Below are positions 1 through 7,581 of a stretch of 13,764 nucleotides of DNA, in pieces; the first letter of the stretch is position 1, and the number at the start of each line of letters is the position of its first letter. The DNA lies in the NCBI GenBank assembly GCA_017458545.1, contig JAFTBA010000110.1, positions 1 through 13,764 on the forward strand, in the 5' to 3' direction. Below the pieces are notes generated by a model, which was not told the DNA's origin, did no database searches, and worked only from the letters and a program-made list of their open reading frames with translations. The stretch comes from Synergistaceae bacterium (lineage in GTDB: Bacteria > Synergistota > Synergistia > Synergistales > Aminobacteriaceae). A program made the translations under genes and the position numbers.

Positions 1-71
1 GCCATAACAGCAGCTTCTGCGGAACGCACGAGTTCCATTGCAAGGTTCTTATCCTGAGCAAATAATGCCAT
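1..71 (-). CDS. glpX: Partial gene, N-terminus resembling class II fructose-1,6-bisphosphatase (GlpX)
   Basis: Only the first 23 complete codons lie in the window; the gene continues past the left edge. The visible N-terminus contains NLAMELVRSAEAAVMA, which resembles the conserved opening helix of GlpX proteins (pattern LALELVRVTEAAALAA). GlpX hydrolyses fructose-1,6-bisphosphate to fructose-6-phosphate in gluconeogenesis, in the cytoplasm. The ATG at 71-69 is preceded on the minus strand by GGAAGG at 90-85, 13 bases upstream, a long spacing shared by several genes here. The metal-binding and active-site residues lie outside the window, so the name rests on a short N-terminal match only. Confidence 0.55.
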   Translation of the reverse strand, partial: MALFAQDKNLAMELVRSAEAAVM

Positions 72-162
72 GATGATTTTATTTCCTTCCTGAAAAATTT
101 TAATCAGACTCAAATCAGTAACGTTAAAATTATATAACACAAACCACTTTATTTTTTTCTGT

Positions 163-180
163 ATGTGAATAATATCACAC
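163..180 (-). promoter_or_regulatory. Candidate promoter/operator upstream of the glpX-like gene, with TGTGA-N6-TCACA palindrome
   Basis: Plus positions 164-179 read TGTGA, six A/T bases, TCACA, a perfect inverted repeat with the layout of CRP/FNR-family operators. On the minus strand the same bases read TGTGATATTATTC, which also fits an extended -10 element (TGA followed by TATTAT, 174-169). The identical 13-mer lies upstream of the PBP gene. A separate TATAAT sits on the minus strand at 134-129, nearer the gene. No convincing -35 box is seen for either. Whether this is an operator, a promoter or both cannot be settled by eye. Confidence 0.35.
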
Positions 181-217
181 ATGAAGGACATTGAATTGCA
201 ATATGCTTAATGGGTGC

Positions 218-260
218 AAAAAAAAATTGGGCGGAAAAACTCACGCGGTCTCCGTCCAAT
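218..260 (-). terminator. Intrinsic terminator of the PBP1A gene
   Basis: On the minus strand, ATTGGACGGA (260-251) pairs with TCCGCCCAAT (235-226) through a 10-bp stem with one G-T pair and a 15-base loop. It is followed at once by a run of T (nine A on the plus strand at 218-226, the last also being the first stem base). It starts 17 bases after the TAA stop at 280-278. The shape and position are typical of a Rho-independent terminator and separate this gene from the glpX-like gene downstream. Confidence 0.85.
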
Positions 261-277
261 TTATATCCCTATTTTAT

Positions 278-2719
278 TTAGTCTAAACCGTACTGTTTCA
301 GCAACTGCCTGTAACGCTGTTCAACCTCACTTAGCTGGGGTTCCTGACGTTTCGGAGCTGCTGAAGGTCTTGGAGCCTGAGCATTCGTTGCCGGAGCATT
401 AACCTGCTGATGAGCTCGCGGAGTTGCTTCCTCATTCGTCTGCTGTGAAGAGTTCCTTCTGCCTGATGACGACTCATCAGGCCTGTCGTAAGTACGCGCT
501 AAATAAGTGTCGTCCTGTTCAACAAGAAACAATCTAGGCCCTCTGGGGTCATTATCCGCAGCCCTGTAACTCCCTCCGTGAACAGGGCATGAAGCAGTAG
601 GCGACCTTCCTTTCGGGAAAAACAACGGCACTGCCTGACACCCTCCACGCGCTAAGTAACCCGTAGTTCTGCATATCGAAACTTTATCGACCTCAACCCA
701 TTCGGGCGGAGGATCAAAGTTCGCAGGAGTCTCCTGTTCCTCAACAGCATACTGCATAAACTTCTTCCACACAGGCGCAGCTATAGTTCCTCCGAATGCA
801 CGTTTGCCCATCGATTTATGGTCATCGCGCCCTACGTAAACAGCTGTCGTTAAACCCGGTACTCCTCCGCAAAACCATGCGTCAATAAAATCATTTGACG
901 TTCCTGTTTTACCGAAGGTGTTTACTTTCGGAATCGCTGCAGGTTTACCAGTTCCCGACCTCACTGCGTCCTGTAACATCGAACGTATCGCGTATGCAGT
1001 CTCAGGTCTCATCGCCTGACTGAATGTCGTCTCACGGTGTTCAATTACGTTCCCGTCCCTGTCCTTAATCTCTCGAATCATTAACGGTACGACTCTTTTG
1101 CCGCCGTTGTTGAAACAGTTAAACGCCACTGCCATTTCAAGAGGCGTAAGACTCGCTGAACCCAGCGCAATCGACAAGTCATTAGGCAAATATTTAGTTT
1201 CGATTCCCATTTCACGCGCCATTTTAACGATAGCTTCAGTACCTATGTATGCCGCTACCCTAACGGCAACAGTGTTATATGAACCTACTAATGCCCTCTG
1301 TAATGTTACTTCACCCGAATAGCCCCCTCCTGAATTATGCGGTGACCATCCTTTACCCTTGCTGCCCTTCTGTTTGAACGTTATAGGCGCGTCAAGAAAA
1401 TGATCGCTAGGCATAACGTCCTCCTCAATCGCAGCTGCGTATACTATAGGCTTGAAACTCGAACCGGGCTGACGTATTGCCTGAGTCGCACGGTTAAATT
1501 TGCTGTCCTTGAAATCCTTGCCTCCTACAAGCGCAAGCACTTCACCGGTCTCAGCCTCAAGGCATACTAATGCACCCATTACATTTTTGTTGAGACCCTG
1601 AACAGCTTCCCGTGCTTTGTCCTGAAGGTTTATGTCCAGAGTCGTGTAAATCTGTAACCCTCCGCTGTAAACTTCATCTTTGCCGTACTTGGGTAACAGG
1701 TCATTAAACAGTAAATGCGATACAAAATAGGGTGCGCGGTTGAACTCCTCGATTCTGTTTACCCTGCTCCTGAACTCTAATTCCTCGTTGTAAGCGTCCT
1801 GTCTCTCCTGCGGTGTAATCCATCCGAGCGTCTCCATTCGACCGAGAACGTAATTCTGTCTTGCCTTAGCATTGCTGATACTCGTCTGAGGGTTGTAACG
1901 TCCGGGGTTAGCTATTAATCCTGCAAGTATTGCCGACTGTGCAAGGTCTAAATTTCTTGCTGACTTGTCGAAATATGTACGCGCTGCTGTCTCTACACCC
2001 CAAGCTCCATGCCCGAAGTTGATTGTGTTCAGATATAACTCAAGTATTTTGTCCTTCGGGAATAATTTTTCGAGCCTCATTGCTATTATGATTTCTTTTG
2101 CTTTACGGGTAATGCTCTTCTCGTGCGTCAGGAATAAATTTCTCGCTAACTGCTGTGTTATTGTACTCGCTCCCTGAACCTTTCCGCCCTCTACAACGTC
2201 CGTCCATAACGCCCTCATTATCGACCCTATGCGTATACCTCCGTGCTGATAGAACGCAGAGTCCTCAGCAGCAAGAACAGCCCTCACCAAATTAGGCGAT
2301 ACCTCCTGAATATCAAGGGGAGTCCTGTTCTCTATGAACAGTCGCGCAATAACTTCACCGTTACGGTCATAGAGTATTGAGGGTAAACTGTTCTTAGGGT
2401 TAGCAAGGTCAACCATACTGGGCAGGTCTTCTGAGAGTTTAACGACATACCATGCAACTCCTGCGCTTAATGCACCTGTTGCGAGGAGAACAACAAGAAG
2501 AAGAGTCATCAGTATAATCTTCATAACAGAGACTCTCTTGCGTTTACGTGGTTTCTGAGGCGGCTGGGATTTTGCAGGAGGGCGCGGAGGCTGATCGTTA
2601 TGTCCGTTTGAACCTGAAGGACGCTGCCGCTGTTTGTAGATGAAATCGTCAATATTTATGCGGTAATTTGTATTATTGTTATTCCCGTTCGGACGGTATC
2701 GGCTGTATCTTTCATTCAT
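278..2719 (-). CDS. pbpA / mrcA-like: Class A penicillin-binding protein 1A (bifunctional glycosyltransferase/transpeptidase)
   Basis: This 813-residue protein polymerises lipid II into glycan strands and cross-links the stem peptides outside the inner membrane. Residues 1-62 are a cytoplasmic Asn/Pro/Arg-rich tail, followed by one membrane segment (about 66-92). The GT51 domain follows, with EDSAFYQHGG (catalytic Glu152 expected) and GASTITQQLARN at 183-194. The transpeptidase domain carries SSFK (nucleophile Ser420, Lys423), SYN at 480-482 and KTGT at 604-607, so all three penicillin-binding motifs are intact. A segment with Cys683, Cys694 and Cys711 follows, then a low-complexity Gln/Pro/Ala tail. 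The ATG start has a GGGG core 12 bases upstream. The gene lies 43 bp after the Cys/His protein gene on the same strand, so the two could be co-transcribed, although a promoter-like site also sits in the gap. A terminator follows. Confidence 0.95.
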   Translation of the reverse strand: MNERYSRYRPNGNNNNTNYRINIDDFIYKQRQRPSGSNGHNDQPPRPPAKSQPPQKPRKRKRVSVMKIILMTLLLVVLLATGALSAGVAWYVVKLSEDLPSMVDLANPKNSLPSILYDRNGEVIARLFIENRTPLDIQEVSPNLVRAVLAAEDSAFYQHGGIRIGSIMRALWTDVVEGGKVQGASTITQQLARNLFLTHEKSITRKAKEIIIAMRLEKLFPKDKILELYLNTINFGHGAWGVETAARTYFDKSARNLDLAQSAILAGLIANPGRYNPQTSISNAKARQNYVLGRMETLGWITPQERQDAYNEELEFRSRVNRIEEFNRAPYFVSHLLFNDLLPKYGKDEVYSGGLQIYTTLDINLQDKAREAVQGLNKNVMGALVCLEAETGEVLALVGGKDFKDSKFNRATQAIRQPGSSFKPIVYAAAIEEDVMPSDHFLDAPITFKQKGSKGKGWSPHNSGGGYSGEVTLQRALVGSYNTVAVRVAAYIGTEAIVKMAREMGIETKYLPNDLSIALGSASLTPLEMAVAFNCFNNGGKRVVPLMIREIKDRDGNVIEHRETTFSQAMRPETAYAIRSMLQDAVRSGTGKPAAIPKVNTFGKTGTSNDFIDAWFCGGVPGLTTAVYVGRDDHKSMGKRAFGGTIAAPVWKKFMQYAVEEQETPANFDPPPEWVEVDKVSICRTTGYLARGGCQAVPLFFPKGRSPTASCPVHGGSYRAADNDPRGPRLFLVEQDDTYLARTYDRPDESSSGRRNSSQQTNEEATPRAHQQVNAPATNAQAPRPSAAPKRQEPQLSEVEQRYRQLLKQYGLD

Positions 2720-2754
2720 AAAAAATAATTACCCCTTTCCTTTTGATTCAGCCA

Positions 2755-2768
2755 GAATAATATCACAG
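2755..2768 (-). promoter_or_regulatory. Candidate extended -10 promoter for the PBP1A gene
   Basis: The minus strand reads CTGTGATATTATTC, including TGA directly followed by TATTAT (2762-2757). It overlaps the TGA stop codon of the upstream gene (2765-2763) and would give a leader of roughly 30 bases. Thirteen bases are identical to the site upstream of the glpX-like gene. No good -35 box is seen, so it is either an extended -10 promoter or a shared regulator half-site. Confidence 0.35.
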
Positions 2769-3389
2769 TTGACGCTCAAATATCCGTATTATTCCGCCCT
2801 TCCTGTCGTAACCCGTATCGTAAATATTTCTGAGACTGAACCATTTATATTCACCGTATGTTACAGTCAAAATGTTAATGCCATCTTCATTTTCATCATA
2901 GCCTGCAAGATTAAACCAATGCCACTGGAAATCGTCAAGTTTAATGTCCCTGTGATTCAACAACAGAAAAGGTATAGGCAAATCCCTGTCTATCTGATCC
3001 GTAACAGCTTCGGCAAAATTTTCATAAGGTACATTACCCGACATACCTTCTAGAATTAAAGTGTCATCATTTTGCGCAGACCTGAGATAATCATAGAGGC
3101 CGCATATGTATGTCTCAAGAAAATCTATACCGTGATAACGCGGTGATAAATACGGTTTCATTATTGAACTGAAACTCATGAAATCCTCACGCGATAAATT
3201 TTCCGGATTAAAGGGGTAGAGTTTTCTGTAACGTTCATTGTGTGAGAGCCGTGCGAGAAATATGCACAGGTCGCAGGCAGTAACAGCAGCACAGCCTCCC
3301 ATATTCATGTCCCATTCGGATAACCAGTCCTGATTACCTCCGGGAGTATTATCGATAGTAAAGTAATCAAGAATTTTTTTGCGTGTCAA
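2763..3389 (-). CDS. Uncharacterised protein with papain-like/C39-like Cys...His layout
   Basis: I do not recognise a characterised family for this 208-residue protein. It has no signal peptide or membrane segment, so it looks cytoplasmic. Two motifs stand out: GGCAAVTACDL, with Cys33 at the start of a predicted helix, and FQWHWFNLAGYDEN, with His157 before a beta-like run and acidic residues at 165-166. A further block, GEYKWFSLRNIYDTGY (179-194), includes Asn188. Cys at a helix start and a late His followed by an Asp/Asn is the order seen in papain-fold C39-type peptidases, so a cysteine peptidase or amidase-like fold is plausible; activity is not shown. The start is TTG at 3389-3387 with GGAGA 12 bases upstream. 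The gene runs towards the PBP gene 43 bp away and diverges from tyrS, with which it may share a two-way promoter. Confidence 0.8.
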   Translation of the reverse strand: MTRKKILDYFTIDNTPGGNQDWLSEWDMNMGGCAAVTACDLCIFLARLSHNERYRKLYPFNPENLSREDFMSFSSIMKPYLSPRYHGIDFLETYICGLYDYLRSAQNDDTLILEGMSGNVPYENFAEAVTDQIDRDLPIPFLLLNHRDIKLDDFQWHWFNLAGYDENEDGINILTVTYGEYKWFSLRNIYDTGYDRKGGIIRIFERQL

Positions 3390-3446
3390 TTTACTGAATC
3401 ATCTCCGTAAATTTTTTTCCGTAAGCCGTAACGCTTAACTTCTGCG

Positions 3447-3463
3447 TGATATTATAATATCTG
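3447..3463. promoter_or_regulatory. Candidate bidirectional -10 promoter element between the Cys/His protein gene and tyrS
   Basis: Positions 3448-3461 form a perfect 14-bp palindrome, GATATTATAATATC. It contains TATAAT (3453-3458) and TATTAT (3450-3455, preceded by TGA) on the plus strand, and the same hexamers on the minus strand by symmetry. It lies 45 bases before the tyrS ATG and 58 bases before the TTG of the divergent gene, a sensible distance for both. -35 boxes are weak on either side. Confidence 0.5.
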
Positions 3464-3506
3464 AAAAAAATCAAAGCCTTTCACGTTAAAGGGGATAAGA
3501 AAAATT

Positions 3507-4784
3507 ATGAATGCATTTGAAACATTAAGAGAGCGCGGTTATTTCGAGTGGTGCACGAACGAAGAACGACTCTCTCAGGTAATGAACGAGGAAATGATTA
3601 CTGCTTACGTAGGTTTTGACCCTACAGCTGACAGTCTTCATGTGGGTCATTTGATTCCGTTAATGGCATTGGGATGGTTACAGAGAGCAGGTCACAGACC
3701 CATAGCACTCGCAGGAGGAGGAACAGGTTTAATAGGCGATCCTTCAGGAAAAAGCAAAGAACGTAATCTCATAACACTTGAGGCTGTTCAGCATAACATT
3801 GAAGGAGTCAAAAAACAGTTAGTGAAGTTCCTCAATTTTGACTGCGGTGAAAACTCTGCACTGCTCCTCAACAATTATGACTGGTTAAGCAAATTTTCAT
3901 TCCTCGATGTCCTTCACGATGTCGGCAAATACTTCTCCGTCAACAACCTCATAGCACGTGAATATATACGTTCACGCCTCGAAGACCCTTCAAAAGGAAT
4001 CTCTTACACTGAGTTTTCATACGTATTGCTTCAGGCAATGGATTTCAGGTACCTCAATGAACATTACAACTGCCGTTTGCAAATGGGAGGCAATGACCAG
4101 CAGGGTAATTTGCTCGCAGGTTCAGACTACATACGCAGAACAACAGGTGCTGAAGTGTTCGGACTGACTCAGCCGTTACTGCTGACTTCATCAGGCACTA
4201 AGTTCGGAAAAACTGAGGCAGGTGCTGTATGGTTAGACCCCAAAAAAACAAGCCCCTATAAATTCTATCAGTTCTGGTTCAACACTGACGACCGCGATGT
4301 AGGTAAACTGTTGAAGCTCTATACTTTCCTTCCGATTGATGAAATTGAGTCGATAATGGCCGGGCATAATCACTCACCCGAAAAAAGAATCGCTCAGAAA
4401 AAATTAGCTTACGAAGTTACAGCTACAGTTCACGGTACTGAGACTGCCGACAGTGTTGTTACAGCCAGCGAGATTCTCTTCAACCCTAAGATTGATTTCA
4501 CGAACGTAAGCGATGAAACCTGCAGCATGTTGAAACAGGAAGTCCCTTACTCTGAAATTAATGGCGTTTCATTGCCGGCAGGAGTCGTAAACATACTCAC
4601 GGTTTCAGGAGTTTGCGAGTCTAACGGTGAGGCAAAGCGTGCCATACGTCAGGGCGGTGTGTCGGTTAACGGCGTTAAAATTTCCGATGAAAAAGCTGAA
4701 ATTGATTCGTCAATGCTCGTCTGCGGTAAATACCTCTTCATCAGAATAGGACGCAAAAAATTCAGCATGGCAGAACTGTCCTAA
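3507..4784 (+). CDS. tyrS: Tyrosyl-tRNA synthetase (TyrRS)
   Basis: This cytoplasmic enzyme charges tRNA-Tyr with tyrosine using ATP. The 425-residue protein is the usual length for the bacterial TyrZ/TyrS class. The Rossmann catalytic domain carries the HIGH-type motif HVGH at 45-48, in the context FDPTADSLHVGHL. It also has the Tyr/ATP pocket block QMGGNDQQGN (192-201) and the KMSKS-type loop KFGKT at 232-236. The C-terminus (about 350-415) is an S4 RNA-binding domain with AIRQGGVSVNG. The ATG is preceded by AAAGGGG ending 12 bases upstream. It is the first gene of the long plus-strand run; the next gene starts 12 bp after its stop. The short upstream region leaves no room for a T-box leader. 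Confidence 0.97.
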   Translation: MNAFETLRERGYFEWCTNEERLSQVMNEEMITAYVGFDPTADSLHVGHLIPLMALGWLQRAGHRPIALAGGGTGLIGDPSGKSKERNLITLEAVQHNIEGVKKQLVKFLNFDCGENSALLLNNYDWLSKFSFLDVLHDVGKYFSVNNLIAREYIRSRLEDPSKGISYTEFSYVLLQAMDFRYLNEHYNCRLQMGGNDQQGNLLAGSDYIRRTTGAEVFGLTQPLLLTSSGTKFGKTEAGAVWLDPKKTSPYKFYQFWFNTDDRDVGKLLKLYTFLPIDEIESIMAGHNHSPEKRIAQKKLAYEVTATVHGTETADSVVTASEILFNPKIDFTNVSDETCSMLKQEVPYSEINGVSLPAGVVNILTVSGVCESNGEAKRAIRQGGVSVNGVKISDEKAEIDSSMLVCGKYLFIRIGRKKFSMAELS

Positions 4785-4796
4785 TCACTTAAAACA

Positions 4797-5567
4797 ATGC
4801 ACACTTGTACATGGTATATATCTTCATCGGTCAGTGACGTACTTGCTCAGGTCATTAAGGACATGGCTAACGCTTTACGGAGTCATTCGCGTAACGTTGA
4901 CCTCGATGTTATAAGCGCGAAGGATTACGGGTTCAAGTCCTTAACCGAAAGGGTCAGAAATATTTTCAGGAAGCGCGAAATCTGGCATTTGTTCGGACGC
5001 GCTCCGGTATGGTGGCGTATTGTGAGATTACATTCACGGACTGTTCACACTCTACTGGAGAAAAGCAGCTGGGCAGGATGGCCTACAAGGTTTTTCACTG
5101 AGGGTGCTAAGACAGGAGAATCGGTAATCTTTCCTGTTTTCGACCCTTTAAGCTCATACACTGAGGACGGTACTAAAGCCGTGTTCACACGCGAAGGCCG
5201 TAAAATTCCCGAAGGTGATTACGATGTTGTCGACATCACAGAGAAGTTACTGCGTCCCGAAGCGTTAAGCGGAATATACATCGCTAACGGTACCGGCCCA
5301 CGTGAAGCAATGAGGGCAGGAATATTAACGATGAGAGGAGTCGCAATAGCGTCTGAGAAATCGGGTTATCTCGATGAAATTTTAGGACCTGCAGGTTACT
5401 TTATGATTCGTGATGATGACGACCTCCCCAGAATAATACGTCAGGGACTTGCTGACAGAGGCAGACACATGGCCATATCAGCGCGTCATTTTCTGAAGTC
5501 GCGCAGGTCTCATGAACGCTGTACCGACTCGCTGATAAGTTTATACAGGAAAGTAATTTCACAATGA
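4797..5567 (+). CDS. Short glycosyltransferase-like protein (GT-B/GT4 type)
   Basis: The 256-residue protein resembles GT4-family glycosyltransferases, which move sugars from nucleotide-sugar donors. The N-terminal part has the look of an acceptor-side Rossmann domain: a beta strand (TWYISSS), a helix, then EIWHLFGRAPVWWRIVRLHS, similar to the 'D-hHlHg' segment. The C-terminal part reads like the donor-binding end: EAMRAGILTMRGVAIASEKSG, then YLDEILGPAGYF, an acidic DDDD stretch and a closing helix. It is about 100 residues shorter than typical GT4 enzymes, with the middle (strand and 'KG' segment) reduced, and the usual EX7E spacing is not clear. The start lacks an obvious ribosome-binding site. 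Its last bases overlap the lpxL-like start by 4 bp, which suggests an envelope-glycan role; substrate unknown. Confidence 0.7.
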   Translation: MHTCTWYISSSVSDVLAQVIKDMANALRSHSRNVDLDVISAKDYGFKSLTERVRNIFRKREIWHLFGRAPVWWRIVRLHSRTVHTLLEKSSWAGWPTRFFTEGAKTGESVIFPVFDPLSSYTEDGTKAVFTREGRKIPEGDYDVVDITEKLLRPEALSGIYIANGTGPREAMRAGILTMRGVAIASEKSGYLDEILGPAGYFMIRDDDDLPRIIRQGLADRGRHMAISARHFLKSRRSHERCTDSLISLYRKVISQ

Positions 5568-6436
5568 GCAAAGCAGCAGTAAAAGCAATAAAATTTTTTG
5601 AACGTTTTGCCGATACAGGTTTGCGCGGAAAAATATCGGCAAAATTTTTCTCAGGTCTGTTGAAACTCATTCACCCCCGTTCAAAAGTAATTGATGATAA
5701 TCTCAAACTCGCTTACCCCGAAAGCTCTGAGCAATGGCGCAGTGAAATCCGTTCAAAAGTTTATGAGAATCTCGCGTGGACTTTAACGGAAGCACTTGCC
5801 CTTCAGCGCGATAACACACAGGCTTTGAAATGGGTGAAGAGCGTTAAGAACTTTGAATTTACTCAGGGGCTTATGGATAACAACAAAGGAGCTGTATTTG
5901 TAACTGCTCATTTCGGGAACTGGGAGCTTTACGGTAACTGGATGGCTCAACAGGAAATGATGAACGGCAGAAAACTTTACGTTGTTTATCAGGAAATGCA
6001 CGACAGTGATATATCTGCTTACGTTCAGCAGACCAGGACTCGCGGCGGAATGGTTATGCTGAACAAGGACGTTTCAGTAATGAAGATGATTCACCTTCTG
6101 AGGTCCGGAGCACACATAGCAGTATTGAATGATGTTGCAGGAACAGGGAAAATGAATGTACCTTTTATGGGACATGACGCAACGAATATGCCCGGTCCTG
6201 CGATAATGGCTATGCTTGCAGGGGTTCCGATAATAACTGCGTGTTTGTACAGGACAGCACCGTTTGAACATGAAGCTGAGTTTTCCGACCCTATAATCGA
6301 AAAAAAACCGACTGAAACACTGAGTCATGACGAACGCATGAGAATTATCATCGGTGAGTATAACAATTTACTTGAGCGTTTCATTCGGAGGAAGCCCGAA
6401 TTATGGTTCTGGCTGCACAAGAGATGGAGGCCGTAA
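5564..6436 (+). CDS. lpxL-like: LpxL/HtrB-family lysophospholipid (lipid A-type) acyltransferase
   Basis: Members of this family transfer an acyl chain from acyl-ACP to a lipid A precursor at the cytoplasmic face of the inner membrane. The 290-residue protein contains the HX4E active-site motif as AHFGNWE (His116, Glu121), followed by an Arg/Gly block (QTRTRGGMV), NVPFMG near 198-203, and a hydrophobic PGPAIMAMLAGVP segment. The C-terminal WFWLHKRWRP is a family signature. The family often has an N-terminal membrane anchor; here the N-terminus is only weakly hydrophobic. It starts inside the stop of the glycosyltransferase-like gene (ATGA overlap), and queD follows after 6 bp. Its presence implies an outer membrane with lipid A or a related lipid. 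Exact acceptor and chain cannot be told. Confidence 0.93.
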   Translation: MSKAAVKAIKFFERFADTGLRGKISAKFFSGLLKLIHPRSKVIDDNLKLAYPESSEQWRSEIRSKVYENLAWTLTEALALQRDNTQALKWVKSVKNFEFTQGLMDNNKGAVFVTAHFGNWELYGNWMAQQEMMNGRKLYVVYQEMHDSDISAYVQQTRTRGGMVMLNKDVSVMKMIHLLRSGAHIAVLNDVAGTGKMNVPFMGHDATNMPGPAIMAMLAGVPIITACLYRTAPFEHEAEFSDPIIEKKPTETLSHDERMRIIIGEYNNLLERFIRRKPELWFWLHKRWRP

Positions 6437-6442
6437 ACAAAA

Positions 6443-6811
6443 ATGTTACTGACTAAGGATTTTACGTTTGACGCTGCACATAACCTTGTGAATTATCACG
6501 GTAAGTGCGAGAGGCTTCACGGACATACATACAGGTTAAGGGTAGTTATTGAGGGTGAACCTGATGCTGAAGGAATGATTATTGATTTCGTTGAGCTTAA
6601 AACTGTCGTGAAAGAACGTATACTCTCAAGGCTGGATCATTATTACCTCAACGATATTATCCCCCAGCCCAGTGCCGAAAATATTGCGCTGTGGATTTGG
6701 GGTGAACTTGAGGGGAGTGTTAAGCGCGATAACTGTGAACTGTATGAGATTCATGTTTGGGAGACTGCCGACAGCAGGGTTATTTTGCGGAGGAGCGATA
6801 TAAACCGATGA
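6443..6811 (+). CDS. queD: 6-carboxy-5,6,7,8-tetrahydropterin synthase (QueD / PTPS family)
   Basis: QueD converts 7,8-dihydroneopterin triphosphate to 6-carboxytetrahydropterin, the second step toward preQ0 and queuosine. The 122-residue length is normal. The zinc ligands are visible: His13 in FDAAH, and His26 and His28 in HGHTY. The catalytic Cys is Cys22 in the CxxxHGH arrangement that marks QueD. LDHYYLND (64-71), a Glu at 79 in PSAENIALW, and HVWET near 104-108 complete the tunnel-fold active site. GGAGG ends 12 bases before the ATG. The stop overlaps the folE2 start (ATGA). The next gene makes the substrate of this enzyme, supporting the call. Confidence 0.93.
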   Translation: MLLTKDFTFDAAHNLVNYHGKCERLHGHTYRLRVVIEGEPDAEGMIIDFVELKTVVKERILSRLDHYYLNDIIPQPSAENIALWIWGELEGSVKRDNCELYEIHVWETADSRVILRRSDINR

Positions 6812-7581
6812 AAGATGTACAGAAGGAATATGACCCCCGTAACATCAAAATTGACCGCGTAGGTATAAGGAACGTTAATTATCCCATTAATGCCTTGGAT
6901 CATAACGGCGGAACTCAAAGCACTATTGCACGAATCTCAATGAGCGTCATGTTACCGCGCGAATACAGAGGCACTCACATGAGCCGTTTCATTGAGACTC
7001 TCGAAGAGTACAGGGGCAGGGTCTCACCTCATAACCTCGAAGGTTTCACGCGAAGGCTCTGCGAAAAATTAAACGCTTCCGAGAGCTCAGTGAGATTCAG
7101 ATTCCCGTATTACTTCAGGAAAAAAGCACCTGTTTCGGGAATTGAGAGCTTCAGCAAATGTGATGTGGATCTTCAGGCTCATTATTACGAGGGGCAGAAG
7201 TTCGATATGATTATAGGCGTTGCGCTTAACATTCAGACCTTATGCCCGTGTTCAAAGGAAATTTCAAAGTACGGCGCACATAATCAGCGTGCTTTAGTTT
7301 CTCTCTATGTCAGGTGCAAATCATTGGTATGGTTTGAAGAGCTTGTTACTATGATTGAGAACTCTGCATCTTCACCGCTGTATACTCTGCTTAAACGCGA
7401 GGACGAGAAATTTATCACTGAGCATTCCTATGAGAATCCGAGATTTGTTGAGGACGTTATAAGGGAACTTGCAGTTACGCTCGACAATGAGGAGCGAATC
7501 ACATGGTATAAAGCAGGCGTTGAGAGTCAGGAGAGCATTCACGACCATAACGCTTTTGCAGAGATTGAGCGCACAAAATGA
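6808..7581 (+). CDS. folE2: GTP cyclohydrolase FolE2 (type IB, GCYH-IB)
   Basis: FolE2 opens GTP to 7,8-dihydroneopterin triphosphate, the entry point to folate and, through QueD, to queuosine. I chose the ATG at 6808, overlapping the queD stop, which gives 257 residues. A longer frame opening at 6757 would run 55 bases into queD and adds a non-family N-terminus. A purine-rich GGAGGAG lies 12 bases upstream. Family marks include DHNGGTQSTIARISMSV (31-47), SPHNLEGF (73-80) and the catalytic block CPCSKEIS, with Cys146 and Cys148, followed by GAHNQR (His158). FolE2 enzymes can work with metals other than zinc and in some bacteria replace FolE under zinc limitation. No Zur-like operator was seen, and the operon position suggests constitutive use here. 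Confidence 0.95.
   Translation: MKDVQKEYDPRNIKIDRVGIRNVNYPINALDHNGGTQSTIARISMSVMLPREYRGTHMSRFIETLEEYRGRVSPHNLEGFTRRLCEKLNASESSVRFRFPYYFRKKAPVSGIESFSKCDVDLQAHYYEGQKFDMIIGVALNIQTLCPCSKEISKYGAHNQRALVSLYVRCKSLVWFEELVTMIENSASSPLYTLLKREDEKFITEHSYENPRFVEDVIRELAVTLDNEERITWYKAGVESQESIHDHNAFAEIERTK

Noticed and set aside
2676..3053. Plus-strand open frame of 125 codons across the PBP/Cys-His junction
   Set aside because: It runs antisense over two genes with better coding evidence and shows no recognisable motifs.
3390..3506. T-box leader upstream of tyrS
   Set aside because: The gap to the divergent gene is only 117 bases and shows no specifier stem or T-box sequence followed by a terminator.
6757..6807. 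Longer N-terminus for FolE2 starting at ATG 6757
   Set aside because: It would overlap queD by 55 bases, and the added residues (MGDCRQQGYF...) are a shadow of queD. The ATG at 6808 has a ribosome-binding core and the ATGA overlap common in this run.
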